From Locusta migratoria (lineage: Eukaryota; Arthropoda; Insecta; Orthoptera; Acrididae), in contig CM048753.1 in the NCBI GenBank assembly GCA_026315105.1, positions 72,952,147 through 73,016,146 of the forward strand: DNA of 64,000 bases, given 5' to 3'. The notes under the pieces are model-generated. The model had not been told where the DNA came from, ran no database searches, and saw only the letters and a program-made list of their open reading frames with translations. A program made the translations under genes and the position numbers. Shown piece by piece: positions 54,739-64,000 of this stretch. Each line of letters starts with the position of its first letter. The first letter of the stretch is position 1.

Positions 54739-55304
54739 AATATTTTTGCAGGAACAGGAAACTCTAAAATACGCAACCTACGGAATAACTCAGATTCCTG
54801 CTGTCAAATTAATTGCGTTGCAACAATAACCATTTTCGTGTAATCAAAAAGAAAATATTCCTGCTGTAACCTTTTCGTAGACTGCTTTCACTGTCCAAGT
54901 CTTGCGCCACACACGACTTTTATCTGCACTCTCCTGCGACCGCTGTTCGTAGGCGCAGCGGGCCGGATACCATTCACAGCTTTTTGAAGCCATTACAACG
55001 TGTCGCACCGTCCTGGCTTAATCCGCAAATTAATGTCTCGCATTTGTTTCGCCGTAACACCCGGGAGCTAAACAATACCGGAAAATTAATTCTAATATTT
55101 ATGGATGTATCTGCGTTGATAGTAGAACAAATGCGGCCAGATTAAAATAAAACAAAAGAACACAGGCAATTTAAACGCGACGCGGATAGCGTGTTCCATT
55201 CGGTGTTGCACCGCCCACACGGAGGGAAAGCGAGATATTAAATTTTTGCGGATCTCATAATGGAATGCGCCCTCACCACAAGCCCACCTCAGAACTGAAT
55301 TAAA
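54739..55304. other. no gene recognised
   Basis: Mixed DNA upstream of the tandem array. A short minus-strand frame at 55092-55331 has no recognisable domain. Confidence 0.45.
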
Positions 55305-59390
<4,086 letters not shown>

Positions 59391-59692
59391 GTCTATAATT
59401 TATGTACAGCGTTAATGCGTATTCTTTACATGCACTGATGTTTTATTTGGTCATGTTGGCTGGGGTTATTTGTGATGTGCGTTTTTATGTACATTCCGTC
59501 AATCCTTTCCAATTTTCCTCATTTTTTTGTTTCAGTGCATTTCCTTTTTCACAAGATGTTTTCGTAGTTGGGTAAAGTTATACGTCACCTTACGTTTGAC
59601 AGTTGCAACAACTTTTTATGTGCTTTCCACTTTAGGCTACCACAATGTCACTATGTTGTCTGTGTCAGACTGTGATTGTTGCTATTATATAT
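59391..59692. other. no gene recognised
   Basis: AT-rich DNA after the array. Confidence 0.45.
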
Positions 59693-60480
59693 TAATTTTT
59701 ACATGTTTATTAATTTTTAATTAATATGTTTGATGTGTTTGTGAGAGAAAAACTGAAAACAAAACAAGTGAAACGAAAAATACGCAACAGAAATGGGCAA
59801 AATTTGACGAGAATAAACAAAAACGTTCACCACTAATCGGGTAACCCAACTCAACAAACCGTCAAATCTACAGTCAGTAAATTCAACTAAATACCCAGGA
59901 ATAACAATTACCAACAACTTAAACTGGAATGAAAATTGTGGGGAAGGCTAATCAAAGCTTACGATTCGCTGGCAGAACAGTCAGAAGATGCAACAGTTCT
60001 AATACGATACTACAATACACAGGTGTGTCCTATTTTGGAGCACTGTTGCGCATTGTGGGATCCCAACCAAGTGGTATTGACGCAAGATTTAGAGAAAGTT
60101 CAGACAAGAGCAGCTCGTTGTGTATTATCGCGATATAGGGGAGAGAGTGTCACGCAATTGCTGCATTAGTGGGGTTGAAAATTACTATTAAAAGAAAGAC
60201 GTTATTCGTTTCAGCGAGATATTTACGATATTTCTTTCACTAAATGTCCCTTTGGAATGCAAACACATTTTATAACACCCACCTACATAGGGAGACATGA
60301 TCATCATAATAAACCAAGAGAAATCGGATCGAAAACGGAAATATTTATATATTCCTTTTTTCCTGCGAGCTTTAGAGACTGGAGCTGTAGAGAAATATCA
60401 TAAAAGCGGATCGATAAAAACTGTACCATACACTTCAATGTGACGTGCAGCGTATTTGCGTGGACGTGGATGGATAAAAA
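59693..60480 (+). pseudogene. LINE-J relic
   Basis: An AT-rich leader shared with 53.6 kb leads into motif E (FNxIPRNNNYQQLKL in a shifted frame), GKANQSLRFAGRTVRRCNSS, LEHCCALWDPNQVVLTQDLE and RRAARCVLSRYRGESVT. Later frames are broken by a TAG at 60167 and shifts. The GCAAACACATTTTATAACAC region and CAATGTGACGTGCAG 3' end follow. Strongly decayed. Confidence 0.82.
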
Positions 60481-61980
60481 AGAAGTGTGATGTAAAATAA
60501 CAGTTACAACAATGTAATCAAATAATTATACACACTCTTAAAAGTATAGAACATGCATGTAAAGTAAAAATTAGTTTTTAATCTATTCATGCATAAACTT
60601 GTGTATTCGCATATACAGTACAACAAAAGATGCAATTTCAATAGAAAAGTGAAATGCAGAATTAAAAAATTGTCGTAATTGCAGTCTGCATCAGATGGTA
60701 CATCTACACAGTTTTATAGTCAAAAATCTAGCTTCTTGTGTATAAATAAAACGTTGAGCGTCCTTTTTTGAAAATGGTTAATCATCGAATTTTGTTGATT
60801 GATTGATACCGAATTTCACACAGCATTACACACTAAGTCAGGAGAGCTTTTATGTACCGAGTTATTGAACGTATAACATGCAATTTTTGGAGATATTCTA
60901 AGATTGGTTGAAAGTAGCTTGTTAAATTTTTTTATTGAAAGATCTCTGGCTATAGAGGTCAGAAAAGGCAAGTTAAAACGCTCACTGCTGCTCCAAATGA
61001 CTTAGCGAGTGGCAACATTTCTTGTGCAACGAAAATTATCTAACTGCTGATTCCTTAAGGAATCACAAACACAAAAATCATTTATAAGAATTAATAGATA
61101 AATAAACATTGGACGGGGACCATGAAATTATAAAGCGGAAGTTTGATATTATTATCTATTCAAAAAATAAACAAGCAAAAATTGGTGAGACCTTGTGCAA
61201 CAGTGAATTAAGTTACTGCCCGTAATAAAATTGTTTCTGCCCTTTCTGAATATGGAGGTAACGTGAGGAGATACTTGCAAATTCACAGGGGATAAAGAAA
61301 GCACACACATTCACTTACAGAGACACACATAATGCTTGCGACACTCAACCAGAAACAATTCATGGTAGCAGTAACACGAAGCGTCAGCGACGTTTTGACG
61401 AGATGGTGGCTGCCTTCAAGCACAATTTAAAAGTATACTATGCATGATAGAACTCATGTGCGGGGAAGCAGCGGTATACTATCCTTAAGTACCAGTATCC
61501 CATGTAGATGTAGATGTCATGCATAAAAATATCACTATGTACAGTACACATAGGCTGTTCATTAACGCTGCCTGACAGATTCCAGCATCCTGCTTTACCG
61601 ATGACCTCGTTGTATCCCAAAATTCAGAATATTACATATACATACATATGCTGGTGACAACCTACCGTTTATATATTTGGAATAAACTATTTCGCAGCCT
61701 GTAGCTGTATTATAAGCTTATTTATTAATAAATCAATTTTTCTTTTTTTAGAAGCATCATTGGGAATTACTAAAAATAAAAATTGCAAAGTGAATGTAGT
61801 ATACACAATCCAATAACAATGATTAATTTATGTGTAAAGAGAATATGGGGCATGACTTATTGTTGAATGTTACTGATGTTTACATTTTAAGAATTACATA
61901 AAATTATAAATAAATTATATTTCACACATAAATTTTGGAAATTTTTGAGCTGTGGTTCACAAATAGCTGCATAACTAACA
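60481..61980. other. AT-rich, no gene; LINE-J tail scrap
   Basis: The only repeat signal is AGTATCCCATGTAGATGTAG at 61494-61514, the LINE-J 3' tail without body. Confidence 0.5.
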
Positions 61981-62175
61981 AAAATGTCCAAATGTTTGTA
62001 AACTTATTGTTCCAAACTACAGTGCTCATCAGTCCCTACACTTATAAAGTACTTAAACTAACATACACTAAAGGCAACACAGCCATGCCCGAAGGAAGAC
62101 TGGAACCCCCGACAAGGAGCAAATGTATACTCCGCAGCAAGGTGACTTAGAGTGCACAGTCATTCCCGTGCGGCG
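61981..62175 (-). mobile_element. SINE-B, degraded full-length copy
   Basis: Minus strand from GCCGCACGGGAATGACTG to AAACATTTGGACA, with the AGTACTTTATAAGTGTAGGG tail region. The B box is decayed. Confidence 0.75.
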
Positions 62176-63420
62176 CATAAATAACCACAGCAAATATCTC
62201 AAATTTAATTCTCGTTTTGTATCTTTGTGGAAAGTATGTAAGTTTGAACTTTTGGATCTCACTAACGGAGAGAAATATCAAAAACACTTTTAGAATATAA
62301 TCTTATGAACTTATAGAATAAATTCCCACAATTTTCAGTAAATAGACAGTATTGAAGTGGTCATCCACACAATTTCGTGGATCTGTCCATAAATGAATGG
62401 CAATTTTTTTAGCATATACCACCTGTAATGTGCAGAAAATAAATGTCAGTGGCAAACATGTATTTTTATATATTTAAATATATGCCTATAATCATGTTAT
62501 ACCTACTTTATATTGTTGTTCGATTCTTACAGCCATGTACATCGTCCACAAATGTAATGCACAATCATTTAAATGTTATTCCTAGACACATTATATGCCT
62601 CAATTTCATTGTTTTTACTGTTAATTAACAACTATGAACTTAATTTACATGTTACTATCATTCTTAAACACCATTTGAATGGTAACTTTCTAAGTTTTGC
62701 CGTATCTTTCATAATATTATAATATAACATGTTACTTAAAACATAAGTGACCACCTAAGGCACTATACAAACAGATTTAAGATGGTTCTGCTTATCCTTA
62801 ACTTCAGTACACTATCCTAATTTTATCTTTTTATGTGCTTCATTTCCTGACGCCATTTGCATTGTAACTCATTATATTTTTGACATGTCGTTCCTAGTAT
62901 TTTAGAGTGTTATAACACAGATGTTTTTTTAAACAAAAATGACAACCTACAGCAATGTACTATAGATTAAGGACTTTTTATATAAAAAAAAGATTCTGTT
63001 TGCCTTAAACTTCATTACAGTAGCCTTGTAAAAAGTAAAATCAACCGATATTCGTATATTACCAACAAAACAATAGGTTTCGACAAAATGTTCAGTGAGA
63101 AAGGGAGTAAATTGTTTTTGCAAAGTAAGATATCTTGAATTGTTTTCTATGTATTTTAAATGAGTTTTATAGTAAATCTTTTAATGTCCGTAACTTTGCA
63201 TACAACATTGCAAGAACAACATATAGAATATCTCTGAAAATATCGATAAGAATCTGGTGCAATTTATGTCAATATTTAAAGGTTTTACTCTTCATTTTAC
63301 ATATTAGAAATATTACCATAACTATTTTATTTGAGAAAATGAGAACGAAATGTGTAGCTAATTATAATCCTATGGTTTTTTGTCGGCTTAATTTATGTAT
63401 GTAGCCTTTTCAGTGGCTAC
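62176..63420. other. AT-rich, weak tandem duplication
   Basis: CACCATTTGAATGGTAACT (62670) and CGCCATTTGCATTGTAACT (62851) begin two diverged ~180-205-bp stretches. No frame of note. Confidence 0.35.
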
Positions 63421-63715
63421 CAAAGATGAGTAGAGCTGGCAAAGGGTCGGAGCCTCAGCTATTTAAGAGCAATAAACCTTGCTCTAGCCAGCAGTGACGC
63501 ACTGGAAGGCTCCCAGCTACCTGCTCAGCTTTACGACATCAATGAGTATAACATAGATTTTTTATTTCTCTTTATTAACTTAGGTTAATTTGGACACTAA
63601 TATATATTGCTTGAAGGTTCTATAAATGTAACTGTGATACATTTCAGAGTTACGATCCCTGAAGATAGTCCAAAAAAGATTGAAAGTAGTTGAATAAAAT
63701 CAAATAATTGCACTC
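63421..63715 (+). mobile_element. Possible Penelope-like terminal repeat (PLE3)
   Basis: A TATTTAAGAG box (63459-63468) and GC-richer leader precede CCCTGAAGATAGTCCAAAAA and GATTGAAAGTAGTTGAATAA (63658-63698). The layout parallels 6816-7010. The motif is a mutated version of the CUGAAGA...GAAAC...GUC order. No coding part is in the window. Confidence 0.35.
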
Positions 63716-64000
63716 TGAACTGTTTTTTATACATAATATTTGATTGAGAGTGCTGTTATCTCAAGAAGTGAAGCAAAAATGTTTCCAAAAATATGCGAAA
63801 AATCAAGCTATTTATCAATTTGTATGGCTTCTAGGAAGTGCGTAATAAATAAAAGTTGGCGCAGTGTAGGATAGCTACAGTATTGCCGCTCTTCTGACAG
63901 GGTATAAAGGATTAATTACTACAACAAAGGCCATAACACTTCATCCCTCATCTCTGTAACGAACAGATTCCGAGAAATGAGTCCCTGAGCAATTTCAGTT
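63716..64000. other. no gene recognised
   Basis: AT-rich DNA to the window end. Confidence 0.5.

Overview
The window looks like intergenic or intronic DNA from a large, repeat-dense insect genome, most probably an orthopteran of the grasshopper/locust type. The evidence is indirect. A ~200-bp tRNA-derived SINE (called SINE-A here; it resembles SINEs I associate with Schistocerca) occurs about fifteen times on both strands. RTE-type and jockey/CR1-type LINEs, Penelope-like elements with GIY-YIG domains, mariner and TTAA-flanked piggyBac-type elements fill most of the rest. The family labels SINE-A/B/C, LINE-X, LINE-J, blocks D and U, and families R and K are mine.

Layout. 0-4 kb: LINE-X C-terminus and a nearly complete but degraded RTE element, both on the minus strand. 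4.4-7 kb: Penelope-like element (PLE1) with GIY-YIG domain, an element carrying a 26-bp minisatellite, and a SINE. 7.5-11 kb: LINE pieces, a tRNA-like dimer and a CpG-rich unassigned stretch. 11-13.5 kb: two piggyBac-type elements, one sitting between copies of a 206-bp duplication. 14.5-16.5 kb: second minisatellite element and a LINE-J copy. 17.7-23.6 kb: a locally duplicated block (D) with nested MITE, SINE, a 480-bp LTR-like element (K) and RTE. 25.2-27.8 kb: two ~695-bp near-perfect palindromes inside a larger inverted repeat. 28.5-29.5 kb: LINE C-terminus split by a SINE. 30.6-32.1 kb: Penelope-like PLE2 with 173-bp inverted ends carrying hammerhead-like motifs. 33.5-34.7 kb: the longest intact frame, LINE-J reverse transcriptase. 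35-37.4 kb: mariner fragments, a foldback SINE and a long-TIR element. 37.7-42.8 kb: RTE copy, a 330-bp tandem repeat, and a composite with a Helitron-like reading frame. 43.6-44.9 kb: a TIR element with CREB/ATF-type sites, abutting NRF1/YY1-like motifs and a candidate first exon of a THAP protein. 45-53 kb: foldback/TIR elements that share modules. 53-54.7 kb: SINEs, one split by a LINE piece. 55.3-59.4 kb: a four-unit ~1.05-kb tandem array whose units carry a fossil LINE C-terminus. 59.7-64 kb: AT-rich DNA with a LINE-J relic, a SINE-B and a possible Penelope end.

The only candidate host gene is the THAP exon at about 44.8 kb. All other coding signals belong to retrotransposons or DNA transposons. 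Of these, the RT frame at 33.5-34.6 kb, the RTE C-terminus at 37.8-38.5 kb and the PLE2 GIY-YIG region are free of stops. Target-site duplications are visible for many insertions, so insertion order can be read at several nested sites. No real tRNA, rRNA or CRISPR locus was found.
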